Positions 18,744-27,687 of a DNA stretch of 64,000 nucleotides are shown here, in pieces. The number at the start of each line of letters is the position of its first letter. Within the stretch, counting starts at the first letter, position 1. The stretch is taken from positions 2,859,075 through 2,923,074 of the forward strand of contig NZ_LMIS01000001.1 of the NCBI RefSeq assembly GCF_001428805.1, written 5' to 3'. Source of the DNA: Aeromicrobium sp. Root236 (GTDB lineage Bacteria; Actinomycetota; Actinomycetes; Propionibacteriales; Nocardioidaceae). Position numbers and translations under genes: made by a program. The notes beneath the pieces were generated by a model that saw nothing but the letters and a program-made list of their open reading frames with translations, ran no database searches and was not told the DNA's origin.

Positions 18744-19805
18744 TCAGCGGGTCTTGGTGACCTTGGCCAGACCCGACGGGCGGTCCGGATCGCGGCCGCG
18801 GCGCAGGGCGAGCGCCAGGGCGAGCTGTTGGAGGGGGAACACCTCGATCAGCGGAAGCAGGGCCGGATCGAGCTCGTGGCCCTGCAATCCCGGGACCGGG
18901 ACGTGCGCGGCGGCACCGTCGACGGGCTCGCCGACCGCGATGACGCGAGCACCGAGACGCCCAGCCGCGTCGGCGAAGGCGACCACCGACTCCCGGCCGT
19001 ACGGGCTGCCTGTGAGGACGATCACAGGGGTGCCCGGCACGACCTGGCCGAGGGGTCCATGGGTGGCGTCCGCAGCGCTCCAGCCGGAGGCCGCGATCGC
19101 GTTGGTCTCCATGAGCTTGAGGGCGCCTTCCTTGGCGGTGGCCATCGAGTAGCCACGGCCCACGACCAGCATCCGGTCGGCGTCCGCCAGGGCCGCGGCG
19201 AGGTCTGACATCGGGGTGGTGACGGCCGCCGCCGCGATCTCGGCCGCAGCCTTGACCTGTCGTTCGAGGGCGGACCACTCCGTGCCACTCGCGAGCCGGA
19301 CCACGAGATGCAGGGCCAGGAGCTCGGCGGTGTACGTCTTGGTGGCGGCCACCGACAGCTCGGGTCCGGCCGAGAGGCCCACGTGCACGTCGCCCATGGC
19401 GGCGAGGCTGCTCGAGGTGCTGTTGGTGAACGCGATGACCGGGACGTCTGCGTGCTTGGCGGCGCGCACGGTCTCCAGCAGGTCTGGCGACTCGCCGGAC
19501 TGGGAGACCGCGAGCATGACGGCGCGCGGGTAGCGCAGCTCGCTGCCGTACGCCGTGACGGTGCTCGGTGTCGCCAGCAGCGCTGGGACGCGCAGGACGT
19601 TGTGGACGAGGTACTGGGCGTACATCGCGGCGTGGTCGCTGGACCCGCGAGCGGCGAGCACCACGAGCGACGGGTCGGTGTCGCGGATCAGCTCCGCGGC
19701 GGCCGTCAGGGCGTGGTGTCCCGTGCGCAGGAGCTCGCGCCACCGGTCGGGCTGCTCAAGGATCTCGCCGGTCATGTGCGCCCCGGCTGCGGCGTCGTCG
19801 TTCAC
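18744..19805 (-). CDS. SIS-domain protein, GlmS isomerase/NagB-II-like deaminase
   Basis: A 353-residue double SIS-domain protein. Motifs AARGSSDHAAMY, SQSGESPDLLETV and AATKTYTAELLAL, then GRGYSMATAKEGALKLMET and the ATHGP loop, match the isomerase half of glucosamine-6-phosphate synthase without the glutaminase domain. Stand-alone forms act as glucosamine-6-phosphate deaminases (NagB-II) or related sugar isomerases. The GTG at 19805 follows GGAG. It is last in the PfkB/ABC/LmbE gene set, which fits a role in amino-sugar breakdown (inference). Confidence 0.85.
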   Translation of the reverse strand: MNDDAAAGAHMTGEILEQPDRWRELLRTGHHALTAAAELIRDTDPSLVVLAARGSSDHAAMYAQYLVHNVLRVPALLATPSTVTAYGSELRYPRAVMLAVSQSGESPDLLETVRAAKHADVPVIAFTNSTSSSLAAMGDVHVGLSAGPELSVAATKTYTAELLALHLVVRLASGTEWSALERQVKAAAEIAAAAVTTPMSDLAAALADADRMLVVGRGYSMATAKEGALKLMETNAIAASGWSAADATHGPLGQVVPGTPVIVLTGSPYGRESVVAFADAAGRLGARVIAVGEPVDGAAAHVPVPGLQGHELDPALLPLIEVFPLQQLALALALRRGRDPDRPSGLAKVTKTR

Positions 19806-19869
19806 GAGGAGCTCCTGGGGTGAAGACCCGCTGCGGGCCCGGGGTCGCCGGGCCCGCAACGGGCGGGGA

Positions 19870-22599
19870 TCAGCGGATGGATGCCGCCGAGCTGGTGGTG
19901 CCGCCGGACGTCGGCGCGTACGCCATGACGACGCGCACCGCGGCACCGCTCACCGGGATGCGTACGCTCCGGTGGCCGCGTGTCAGGTCGACCTTGACCT
20001 TGCCGACGCTGTTGCCGTCAGCATCGACGGCGAACAACGACGCGGTGCCGGTGCCCTTGACGTCGACGCCTGCCGTGACGGTCGATCCCGAACGCGTGGC
20101 ACTGCGGAGGACCGCCGACCGGCGCGGATCTGCCGCCGGCCCACCCGCGAGGGCGACACCCGTGCGGACGGCCTGCGCGATCGACAACGGCGAGTCGACG
20201 CTGGACAGCGCCTCGTCGGGGATCGTCGGCGCCTTCGTCGCGACCGACGGCGGGGTCCAGCCCGGTGCCGTGACGACGCCCCAGCGGTAGGGATCGCCCT
20301 GCACGCCGCCCCAGGTCGACCAGCCGATGCGGGTCTGACCGGTCTTGTCCTGGGTGTCGGAGTCGTAGACGAACACGTCGACACCGAGGTGCTCGGGATC
20401 GATCGTGTCGGGCAGCTCGGCGGCCGGGATCTTGGTCTCGACGACGTAGCCGTCGCCGGTGACCTTGGCCGCGAACGTCACCGAGGGCGCGGTCTCCGCG
20501 ATCGCTCCCTGGTTGTTGTCGGCGTCACGGCCGGCGCACGCACCGCCGTCCGACGTGTCAGGCAGGACGAACATCTTGAACGTCGTCGAGGTGTTCTCCG
20601 AGGTGCCCTTGGGATCGATCGCGATCTCGACGGAGTCCGTGCGCCAGTGCCGCTTGCAGTCGCTCGAGGCCAGCAACGTCCCCATCTGCTCGTCCGTGAC
20701 CTCGGCGGCGACGAAGAGGTCGTCACCGTGGCGGGCGAGGTGCCCGACGGCGGAGCAGTCGGTGGCATCGGTGCACGCCGATCCCTCCCACACCCGGCTC
20801 AGGTTGATCGACGACGATCCGTACTCGCCGCTGTCGATCACGCCGTCGACCTTGGGCGTCGCCTCCTCGATCGTGGTGGTCGGCACGAGCTCGAGCGCGG
20901 CCGCCGAGCTCGCGGTGCCGGCATCGGACGTCGTCTCGATCGTGTAGTCGTAGTCGCCGCCGGAGCCACCCTCGTTCGAGGTCGGCAAGGCGTCGTCGTC
21001 GTTCGTCACGGTGAACGTGACGCTCGACCTCGCACCTGCAGCGAGGCCGTCGTACGACTTGGTGGCCGCGTCGGCGCTGAACCCGGCGGGCAGCTTCAGG
21101 GCGACCGAGCCGCTCTGGGTCGAGCCGCTGTTGTTGACCAGGTCGACGCGGACCTCGCGCGACCCGCCGCTCGGCAGGGTCAGGACCGGCTTGACGGTGC
21201 CCCGTAGCTGCGGCACGCCGTTGTCGGCCGCCCAGCCGGAGAAGCTCGCGACCTGCGGCAGCAGCTGCTGCGTGCCCGACACGGCCGGAGCCACCTCGAG
21301 CTGCTGGTTGCCATAGCCGGTACGTCCCGCTGACCGGACCTTGACGTCGACGAGGACTCGCTTGTTGGTCGCCGCGTCAGCAGGTGCGGTGACCTCGAAC
21401 GTCCTCGTACGCGTGGCGCCCGGCTTCAGGTCGCCGAGGGCGACCGTGTCGGCGCCCGACCAGCCAGCAGGCAGGCCGACCGAGAGGGTCGCGCCGGACA
21501 GGCGCTTCGTCCTGGGGGCCGTCACCTTGACCGTGATCGTGCTCGATCCGCCGGGCACGACGGCGAACGTCGAGGCCGACACGTCGAGCTTCGTCCCGAG
21601 CGGCAGGCCATGTGGCGTCGGCAGCAGGGCGCCCTGCAACATCGTCGCGGAGGAGGACGCGGGGGAGGTGAGGTCGCCGCGGGTGAACGGCACCCTGGAG
21701 TCGACCTGCGTCATGTAGTCGCAGCCGAGCTTCGTGGGATCGGCCGACACGTCCGGGAACCCGGCCCAGCCCTGGCTCTTGTATACCCGCTGGGCCTCGC
21801 GCTCGACCTGGGCCCAGGTCTTGCCGTACTGCGTCGACGTGCGCCCGCTCCACACGCCGTAGATGTCATCGGTCGGATCGGTCGGCTTGAACGTCGTCGT
21901 GCACGTCTCGCCGCTCGCCGCCCCTGAGCCGCGGGCGGTGGCCGTCAGCAGCTTGCTCGCCGTCCACGGCTTCAGGCCCTCCTTGCGGATCTGGTCGGGA
22001 TACGCCGAAGGGTCACCCGCGAGGTTGTACGCCTCGACCGCCAGCAGCGCGGCCTCCTGGTGCGCCCCGTGGTTGCCGGGGCTCGGGGCGGTGTTCATCG
22101 TGGCGATGATCTCGGGCTTGGTCTCGCGGACGACCCGGACCAGCCGGCCGAGGGTGTCCTCGTGTCCCCAGATCTTGCGATAGAGCGGCTCGCTGACGGA
22201 GTAGTAGGAGTCGACCTTGTCGAGGTTGTAGACGTCCGTGACGTTCGCCTTGCCGACTGCCTCTCGTTCCTCGTGCTCACGCAGCAGGCCCAGCGCAGGT
22301 CCCTCCTCGGGTCCGACCGCGTTGCCGCCGCCCTCGCCGCGGGTCACGGTGACGACGCCGGTACGCGTGCCATACCGCTCGCGCCACTCCCCGAACATCG
22401 ACAGCCGTCCCGCCTCGTCGTCGGGATGTGCGCCGACGAAGAGGACGTCGAGGTCGGCCGCGCTGCGGTGCGTACCGGTCGTGTGGGTCGTGCCGGCGTC
22501 CGCCCCCGAGGCGGACGCGACCGGTGCGGCCAGGGCGAGCACCGCGGCCCCCACGAGGGTGGTGCGACGCGATGGGCGTACGTGCCGATGTCTCTGCAT
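19870..22599 (-). CDS. Secreted LmbE/PIG-L deacetylase with CBM9-like domain
   Basis: A 909-residue exported protein. After a signal peptide (about 1-35) comes a PIG-L deacetylase domain (about 48-330) with zinc motif AHPDDE (57-62) and second metal motif HGAH (177-180). Then come one or two NEW3/Ig-like modules (about 340-560, VPGGSSTITVKVTAP) and a CBM9-like sugar-binding domain (about 590-760, PKVDGVIDSGEYG). Family members remove N-acetyl groups from GlcNAc-type sugars. Same strand as the upstream ABC transporter genes. Substrate, perhaps a GlcNAc glycan, is inferred. Confidence 0.88.
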   Translation of the reverse strand: MQRHRHVRPSRRTTLVGAAVLALAAPVASASGADAGTTHTTGTHRSAADLDVLFVGAHPDDEAGRLSMFGEWRERYGTRTGVVTVTRGEGGGNAVGPEEGPALGLLREHEEREAVGKANVTDVYNLDKVDSYYSVSEPLYRKIWGHEDTLGRLVRVVRETKPEIIATMNTAPSPGNHGAHQEAALLAVEAYNLAGDPSAYPDQIRKEGLKPWTASKLLTATARGSGAASGETCTTTFKPTDPTDDIYGVWSGRTSTQYGKTWAQVEREAQRVYKSQGWAGFPDVSADPTKLGCDYMTQVDSRVPFTRGDLTSPASSSATMLQGALLPTPHGLPLGTKLDVSASTFAVVPGGSSTITVKVTAPRTKRLSGATLSVGLPAGWSGADTVALGDLKPGATRTRTFEVTAPADAATNKRVLVDVKVRSAGRTGYGNQQLEVAPAVSGTQQLLPQVASFSGWAADNGVPQLRGTVKPVLTLPSGGSREVRVDLVNNSGSTQSGSVALKLPAGFSADAATKSYDGLAAGARSSVTFTVTNDDDALPTSNEGGSGGDYDYTIETTSDAGTASSAAALELVPTTTIEEATPKVDGVIDSGEYGSSSINLSRVWEGSACTDATDCSAVGHLARHGDDLFVAAEVTDEQMGTLLASSDCKRHWRTDSVEIAIDPKGTSENTSTTFKMFVLPDTSDGGACAGRDADNNQGAIAETAPSVTFAAKVTGDGYVVETKIPAAELPDTIDPEHLGVDVFVYDSDTQDKTGQTRIGWSTWGGVQGDPYRWGVVTAPGWTPPSVATKAPTIPDEALSSVDSPLSIAQAVRTGVALAGGPAADPRRSAVLRSATRSGSTVTAGVDVKGTGTASLFAVDADGNSVGKVKVDLTRGHRSVRIPVSGAAVRVVMAYAPTSGGTTSSAASIR

Positions 22600-22628
22600 A
22601 ACTCATCCCTTCTGTCGTGGCAGGCGGT

Positions 22629-22647
22629 CTGGGTCCCGTTGACCCAG
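22629..22647. other. Hairpin between malG-like and lmbE-like genes
   Basis: CTGGGTC (22629-22635) and GACCCAG (22641-22647) form a 7-bp stem with a 5-nt loop in the 67-nt gap. It may modulate expression of the deacetylase relative to the transporter. Weak as a terminator. Confidence 0.35.
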
Positions 22648-22666
22648 GGGTCTGTGGCGGCTCGGG

Positions 22667-23476
22667 CTAGCCCTTCACCGAGCCTTCGAGCATCCCGCGG
22701 ATGAAGTGCCGCTGGGCGAAGATGTAGAACACGACGATCGGCAGCGCGACCAGCACGGCGCCGGCGGCGAGCAGCGACGTCCCTTCGGTGTACTGCCCCT
22801 TGAAGAACGAGAGGCCGAGCGGCGCGGTGCGCAGGCCCTCGTTGGTCGGCAGCATGACGAGCGGCAGGAGGAACTCGTTCCACGTCCACATGAGGACCAG
22901 CAGCACCATCGTGATGATCGCGGGACGCCCCATCGGCAGCAGGATCGACCACAGCACGCGGCCGTGGCCGGCGCCGTCCATCCGGGCCGCCTCGACGATC
23001 TCGGACGGGACGCTGCGGAAGTACTGCCGCATCCAGAACACGCCGAACGCCAGTGACTGGGCGATCTGCGGGAGGATCAGCGCGACGTACGTGTCCGTGA
23101 GTCCCATGCCGCGCAGGTCGTAGTAGAGCGGGATCACGATCGCCTCGCTCGGCACCATGAGGCCGAGCAGCAGCAGGTAGAACAGCGCGCTCGAGCCGCG
23201 GAACTTCATCGTGCCGAACGCGTAGCCCGCCAGCGAGGACAGGATCGCGCTGACCACCACGACGACCACGGCGACGAGGATGCTGTTGGCCATGTAGCGG
23301 CCGAAGTGCCCGACCCGCCACGCGGTCTGGAAGTTGTCGAAGTGGAACGCGCCGGTGCCGCCGACGGAGTCGGGCTGCAGGGCGCTGAACAGGATGAGCC
23401 CCATCGGGTAGAGCGCGAACGCCGAGGCGGCGATCAGCAGCGCGTACGTCGTGATGCGTTCGAAGCGTGAGGTCAT
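22667..23476 (-). CDS. Carbohydrate ABC transporter permease (MalG/CUT1)
   Basis: A 269-residue CUT1 permease with six helices and the EAA loop EIVEAARMDGAGHGRVLWSI that docks the ATPase. It pairs with the MalF-like permease, whose stop its start overlaps (ATGA). No ATPase is encoded here; CUT1 systems in actinomycetes often share a distant MsiK-type ATPase (established knowledge). Confidence 0.95.
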   Translation of the reverse strand: MTSRFERITTYALLIAASAFALYPMGLILFSALQPDSVGGTGAFHFDNFQTAWRVGHFGRYMANSILVAVVVVVVSAILSSLAGYAFGTMKFRGSSALFYLLLLGLMVPSEAIVIPLYYDLRGMGLTDTYVALILPQIAQSLAFGVFWMRQYFRSVPSEIVEAARMDGAGHGRVLWSILLPMGRPAIITMVLLVLMWTWNEFLLPLVMLPTNEGLRTAPLGLSFFKGQYTEGTSLLAAGAVLVALPIVVFYIFAQRHFIRGMLEGSVKG

Positions 23477-24393
23477 GAGTCAGCACTCTCCGAGAGCCGG
23501 TTGATCAGGACCGTGCAGAGCAGGATGAACGCCGTCAGGACCAGTGCGATCGTCACGCCGACCCCGACCTGGCCCTTGTTGATCGCGCGGTCCCACACCT
23601 CGTACGCGGGCACCCGGCTGGAGGTGCCGGGGCCGCCGCTGGTCATGACGTAGACGAGGTCGAACGTCCGCATCGCTGCCACGAGGGTCAGGGTCAGGGC
23701 GACGGCGAGCTCACCGCGCACGGCCGGGACGCTGATCGTGATGAACTCGCGGATCGGCCCGGCGCCGTCGAGGCGCGCCGCCTCGTAGAGCTCGCGGGGG
23801 ACCTTGGACAGGCCGGCCAGGAACAGCACGACGCACAGGCCGGTGCAGACCCAGATGCCGACGACGCCGATGCAGATCAGGGCGTAGCGCTCGTCGCCGA
23901 GCCAGCCGCGCGCGACGTCGCCGAGGCCGACGGTGCGGAGGAAGTCGTTGAGCGGGCCGTCCGGGGCGAAGATCTGCCGCCACGCGACCGCGACGACGAC
24001 GAGCGCGACGACCTGGGGGAGGAACAGGACCGTGCGGAAGAAGTTGACGCCGCGCACCGCGCTGCGGGTGATCATGCTGGCCAGGGCCAGGCCGAGCGCG
24101 CACGGGATGATGCTGAAGAAGACGATCAGCGTCAGGGCGTGGAGGAACGGCTCGCGCAGGGCGTCGTCGGTCAGGACGAGCCGGTAGTTGTCGAGCCCGA
24201 CCCACCTGCCGACGCTGAGGCCGTCCCACTCGTAGAGCGAGAGCCAGACGGCGTGCACCAGAGGCGTGAGGAAGAACAGTCCGAAGACCAGGAGAGCCGG
24301 CGCGATGTAGACGTACGCGATGCGCCGGGGCTCCCCGGGTGGGCCCGCCTGCCGACGGCTCACCCGGGGAGGCTGGGGGACGGTGTCAGCCAC
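23473..24393 (-). CDS. Carbohydrate ABC transporter permease (MalF/CUT1)
   Basis: A 306-residue permease with six helices and the EAA loop ELYEAARLDGAGPIREFITI. It overlaps the binding-protein stop by 8 nt and the MalG start by 4 nt, so the three transporter genes are tightly coupled. Imports an oligosaccharide or amino sugar delivered by the upstream lipoprotein. Confidence 0.95.
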   Translation of the reverse strand: MADTVPQPPRVSRRQAGPPGEPRRIAYVYIAPALLVFGLFFLTPLVHAVWLSLYEWDGLSVGRWVGLDNYRLVLTDDALREPFLHALTLIVFFSIIPCALGLALASMITRSAVRGVNFFRTVLFLPQVVALVVVAVAWRQIFAPDGPLNDFLRTVGLGDVARGWLGDERYALICIGVVGIWVCTGLCVVLFLAGLSKVPRELYEAARLDGAGPIREFITISVPAVRGELAVALTLTLVAAMRTFDLVYVMTSGGPGTSSRVPAYEVWDRAINKGQVGVGVTIALVLTAFILLCTVLINRLSESADS

Positions 24394-25741
24394 CGTTGCT
24401 CGCCGTGAAGGTCGTGTACTCCTTCTCGAGGTTGTCCAGGAAGCTCTTCGGCTTCTCCGAGCCGGATCCGAGCTTCTGGACCTGCGCGGTCAACAGGTCG
24501 TAGAAGTCGGGCGTCGCGTAGTCCAGGTAGGGCACGAGCGCATCGTCGCCCGTCGCCTTGGTCCACGCGTCGAAGACCTCCTTCTGGGCTCCGGTCGTGC
24601 CGGCGGAGTCGACGTCGGTGACCGGCAGGTTGCCGGCCTTGGCGATGAGCTTCATCGCCTCGGGGCTCGTGATGAAGTTGATGTACGCCCCGGCGGCGTC
24701 GGCGTGCTTGCTGGCCTCGGTGATGGCGAACGGGAGACCCGTGCCGCCTGTGACGGCCTGCTTGCCGCTGTCGCCGACCGGCGGCAGGGCGAAGCCGAGA
24801 TCGTCGCCGAGCGCCTTCTTGAGGTCGGCCAGCAACCAGGTGCCGGCGGGCAGGAACACGCCCTTGCCCTTCGCGAAGTCCTGCCACGCGGGGTCATAGC
24901 CGAGACCGTTGAAGTCCTTGGTGAAGTAGCCCTTCTTGACCCAGTCGGCGAACGTCGTGGCGGCCTTCTCGTTCTCCGCCGACGTCCACGAGGCGCCCTT
25001 GCGGCCGAAGCCGAGGTTGCGGATGTCGTCGCGGGGGACGAACTGGTTCTGCACGAACCCGAACGTGTGGATGCCCGGCCAGGCGTCGAGGTTGCCGAAC
25101 TGGATCGGCGTCTCACCGGCCTGCTTGGCCTTGGCCAGTGCGGCCTCGAAGTCGGTCAGCGTCGTGGGCACCTCGATGCCGAGCTTCGACAGCTTGGCCT
25201 TGTTGTACCAGAGCCCGACGAGCTCGCCGGCCTGTGGCAGGCCGTAGAGGTTGCCGGCGCCGAACGTCTTGCCGTCCTCGGTGTACGACGCGAGCGCGCG
25301 CACCGACTCGGGGTAGCGGTCGGACCACTTGTACGCCTTGTTGTAGGGCTCGAGCGAGCGCAGCAGCCCGGCCTTGACGAACTGGCCCATGTCGGAGCGG
25401 CCGTTGTTGGCCTGCACGACGTCGGGCGCCTTGTCGTCGGTGATCGCGAGGCGCAGGGTCTTGCGCAGGTCGTCGAACGAGCGCGAGACCCGCTTGATCG
25501 TGACGTTGGGGTACTTGTCCATGAACTGCTTGTTGAGGGCGGCGATCTGCTCGGCCTGGCCGCCACGGACCTCCTGGTCCCAGACGGTCAGCGTCAGCTT
25601 GCCCATCTTGGCGACGTCGGTCTTGACGTTGGCCGGCTCGTCCGAGTCCTTCTTGTTGTCGGACCCGGGCGCGCACGCGCTCGCGAACAGAAGGGCGGCC
25701 ACCGTTGCGGCGCCGGCCCACCTGGTGCGTCTGCTCGTCAT
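24386..25741 (-). CDS. Extracellular solute-binding lipoprotein, family 1
   Basis: A 451-residue binding protein. The ATG at 25741 has AAGGAGAAATC before it and begins a lipoprotein signal, MTSRRTRWAGAATVAALL, with lipobox FASAC and Cys23. Body features such as LTVWDQEVRGG, the APDVVQAN strand and PAWQDFAKGKGVF are typical of CUT1 sugar-binding proteins. Its start overlaps the kinase stop (ATGA). Ligand unknown; the cluster suggests an aminosugar-containing glycoside. Confidence 0.93.
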   Translation of the reverse strand: MTSRRTRWAGAATVAALLFASACAPGSDNKKDSDEPANVKTDVAKMGKLTLTVWDQEVRGGQAEQIAALNKQFMDKYPNVTIKRVSRSFDDLRKTLRLAITDDKAPDVVQANNGRSDMGQFVKAGLLRSLEPYNKAYKWSDRYPESVRALASYTEDGKTFGAGNLYGLPQAGELVGLWYNKAKLSKLGIEVPTTLTDFEAALAKAKQAGETPIQFGNLDAWPGIHTFGFVQNQFVPRDDIRNLGFGRKGASWTSAENEKAATTFADWVKKGYFTKDFNGLGYDPAWQDFAKGKGVFLPAGTWLLADLKKALGDDLGFALPPVGDSGKQAVTGGTGLPFAITEASKHADAAGAYINFITSPEAMKLIAKAGNLPVTDVDSAGTTGAQKEVFDAWTKATGDDALVPYLDYATPDFYDLLTAQVQKLGSGSEKPKSFLDNLEKEYTTFTASNGG

Positions 25742-26793
25742 GATTTCTCCTTCGGGGGTGTGAGAACTGGCGTGGCGAAGCCGATCGTCGCGACGGCCCG
25801 GCTCACCGGTCGTTGATCCTTGGTGGGGAGCACGTCGTCGAGGAACTCGTAGTCGCGGGCGAACCGCTTCTCGGACCTGGCCGCGGCCCACCACTGGGCG
25901 ATGTCGATCCAGCCGGGGGAGGCAAGGGCGCCGCCGAATCCGCGTACGGACAAGGCGGCGCAGAGGTTCGCGAAGCGGAGTCGATGGAGGAGCGACCAGC
26001 CGGCGAGCTCGCCGGCCATGAGACCGGCGAGGAACACGTCGCCCGCGCCGGTGGGATCGAGGGCCTCGACGGGCACGCCGGGCACCCAGGCGGTCTCGCC
26101 GGTCGCGGCGTCAGCGGCGAACGCGCCACCACTGCCGGCGGTCACGACGGCCAGCGGCACCCACTCGCGCAGCTCCTCGACCGCTGCGCCGGGGCTCGTC
26201 GTCCGCGTGTAGGCCATGGCCTCGGCGGCGTTGGGCACGAACGCGTGGCAACCGTCGAGGCGTTCGCGCAGCTCCGCGGTGTCCCACCGCTCGGTGGCGT
26301 CCCAGCCCGCGTCGGCGAAGATCTTCGTGCCGTTGGCCACCATCGTGTCGACCCAGGAGGCGCGCTCGACGCCCATGTCGGCGAACGCGGCGCGGGTGCA
26401 GGGCACCTCGCCGAGGAGCTCCTCGGCCGGGATCGGCGGCGGGTGCTCGTGGGTCACCATCGCGCGGTCGTCGTCGAACGCCAGGGACACCGTGACGGGG
26501 GAGTGCCAGTCGGGGAACCGGCGGGAGTGGCTGAGGTCGATGTTCTCGGACTCGGACAGCTCCTTCCAGCAGTACTCGCCGTACGCGTCGCCGCCGAAGG
26601 CAGCCGACAGCGTCGTGGAGAGGCCGAGCCGGGAGCACGCGACGGCGAGGTTGGCCACACCGCCGGGGCTCGAGCCCATGCCGTCGGTCCAGACCTCGTG
26701 CCCGCCGGACGGTGCCGCGAGCATGCCGGTGAAGATGATGTCGAGGAAGACCCTTCCTGCGACGAAAACATCCCGGGGTTCCGCGGTGTCCAC
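25738..26793 (-). CDS. PfkB-family carbohydrate kinase
   Basis: A 351-residue ribokinase-fold kinase. The GTG at 26793, after AAGGGA, is preferred to an upstream start. SSPGGVANLAVACSRLG is the N-terminal substrate-binding signature, and DPTGAGDVFLAGLMAG holds the catalytic Asp and anion hole. It is the first gene of the operon reaching to MalG, and probably phosphorylates the imported sugar to give a substrate for the GH4 enzyme and SIS protein encoded nearby (inference). Confidence 0.92.
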   Translation of the reverse strand: MDTAEPRDVFVAGRVFLDIIFTGMLAAPSGGHEVWTDGMGSSPGGVANLAVACSRLGLSTTLSAAFGGDAYGEYCWKELSESENIDLSHSRRFPDWHSPVTVSLAFDDDRAMVTHEHPPPIPAEELLGEVPCTRAAFADMGVERASWVDTMVANGTKIFADAGWDATERWDTAELRERLDGCHAFVPNAAEAMAYTRTTSPGAAVEELREWVPLAVVTAGSGGAFAADAATGETAWVPGVPVEALDPTGAGDVFLAGLMAGELAGWSLLHRLRFANLCAALSVRGFGGALASPGWIDIAQWWAAARSEKRFARDYEFLDDVLPTKDQRPVSRAVATIGFATPVLTPPKEKS

Positions 26794-26814
26794 CGGCCCG
26801 TTCCCTTCTCTACG

Positions 26815-26837
26815 CGGTGGGGTGCGGCACCCCACCG
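26815..26837. promoter_or_regulatory. 23-bp palindrome upstream of the kinase operon
   Basis: An 11+1+11 perfect inverted repeat, CGGTGGGGTGC and its complement around one G, lies 22 nt before the kinase GTG in the kinase/DeoR intergenic region. It could be the DeoR operator or a 5' mRNA hairpin. Confidence 0.55.
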
Positions 26838-26908
26838 TGACTCGTAGTCTCACTCAGGTGCGCGCTTTTGGCAAGATTTGCGCGAAGTTGACTGCTATTG
26901 TGCATTCC

Positions 26909-27679
26909 ATGCTGTCGAGCGTCCGCCATGAGCGCATCCTGGAGCGACTGCGCACCGCCGGGCCCACGGAGGTGGCCGTGCTCTCCGGCCTGCTGCGGGT
27001 CAGCGAGGCGACCGTGCGGCGCGACCTGGCACATCTCGAGTCGCAAGGAGCGCTCACGCGCGTGCATGGCGGGGCGGCGCTCGCGACCAGCCCGGAGCCC
27101 CCGTTCGCACAGGTGTCCACCAGCCATCTCGACGAGAAGACGGCGGTCGCCCGGAGCGCTGCGGCCCTGGTCGAAGACGGCGACGTCGTCCTGCTCGACA
27201 TCGGCACGACGACGCACCAGCTCGCGGTCGAGCTGCGGGGCCGGTCGATCACGGTCGTCACGTCGAGCCTCGCGGTGCTCGAGGTGTTCGAGCACGACAC
27301 CGCGACCGAGCTGATCGTCCTCGGCGGCGTCCTGCGTCGCAACTACCGCAGCCTGGTCGGCTTCATCACCGAGCAGGCGCTCAAGCAGATCCACGTCGAC
27401 AAGCTCTTCCTGGGCACGAGTGGCATACGCGCCGACGGGTCGGTGCTCGACACGACCGTCGTCGAGGTGCCGGTCAAGCAGGGCATGATCGCCGCCGCCG
27501 ACCACGTCACGCTCGTCGCCGACAGCGACAAGTTCCCCGGCAGCGGCGTCGCCAGGGTCTGCGGGCCCGAGGCGATCAACGCCCTCGTGACGACGACGGG
27601 GGCCGACACGACCACGCTCGCCGCATTCCGCGAGGCCGGGTGCGACGTGCAGACGGCGGAAGCCGGACCGAACAACTAG
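26909..27679 (+). CDS. DeoR-family sugar repressor
   Basis: A 256-residue regulator with an N-terminal HTH (residues 5-55, EVAVLSGLLRVSEATVRRDL) and a DeoR sensor (about 75-230; LLDIGTTTHQLAVEL, LGGVLRRNYRSLVG). Such proteins sense phosphorylated sugars. The ATG at 26909 is chosen because TATTGT (26896-26901) lies seven nt upstream and the HTH starts within a few residues. Divergent from the kinase/ABC operon and 8 nt upstream of the GH4 gene, so it most likely controls both. Confidence 0.92.
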   Translation: MLSSVRHERILERLRTAGPTEVAVLSGLLRVSEATVRRDLAHLESQGALTRVHGGAALATSPEPPFAQVSTSHLDEKTAVARSAAALVEDGDVVLLDIGTTTHQLAVELRGRSITVVTSSLAVLEVFEHDTATELIVLGGVLRRNYRSLVGFITEQALKQIHVDKLFLGTSGIRADGSVLDTTVVEVPVKQGMIAAADHVTLVADSDKFPGSGVARVCGPEAINALVTTTGADTTTLAAFREAGCDVQTAEAGPNN

Positions 27680-27687
27680 GGGGAAGC

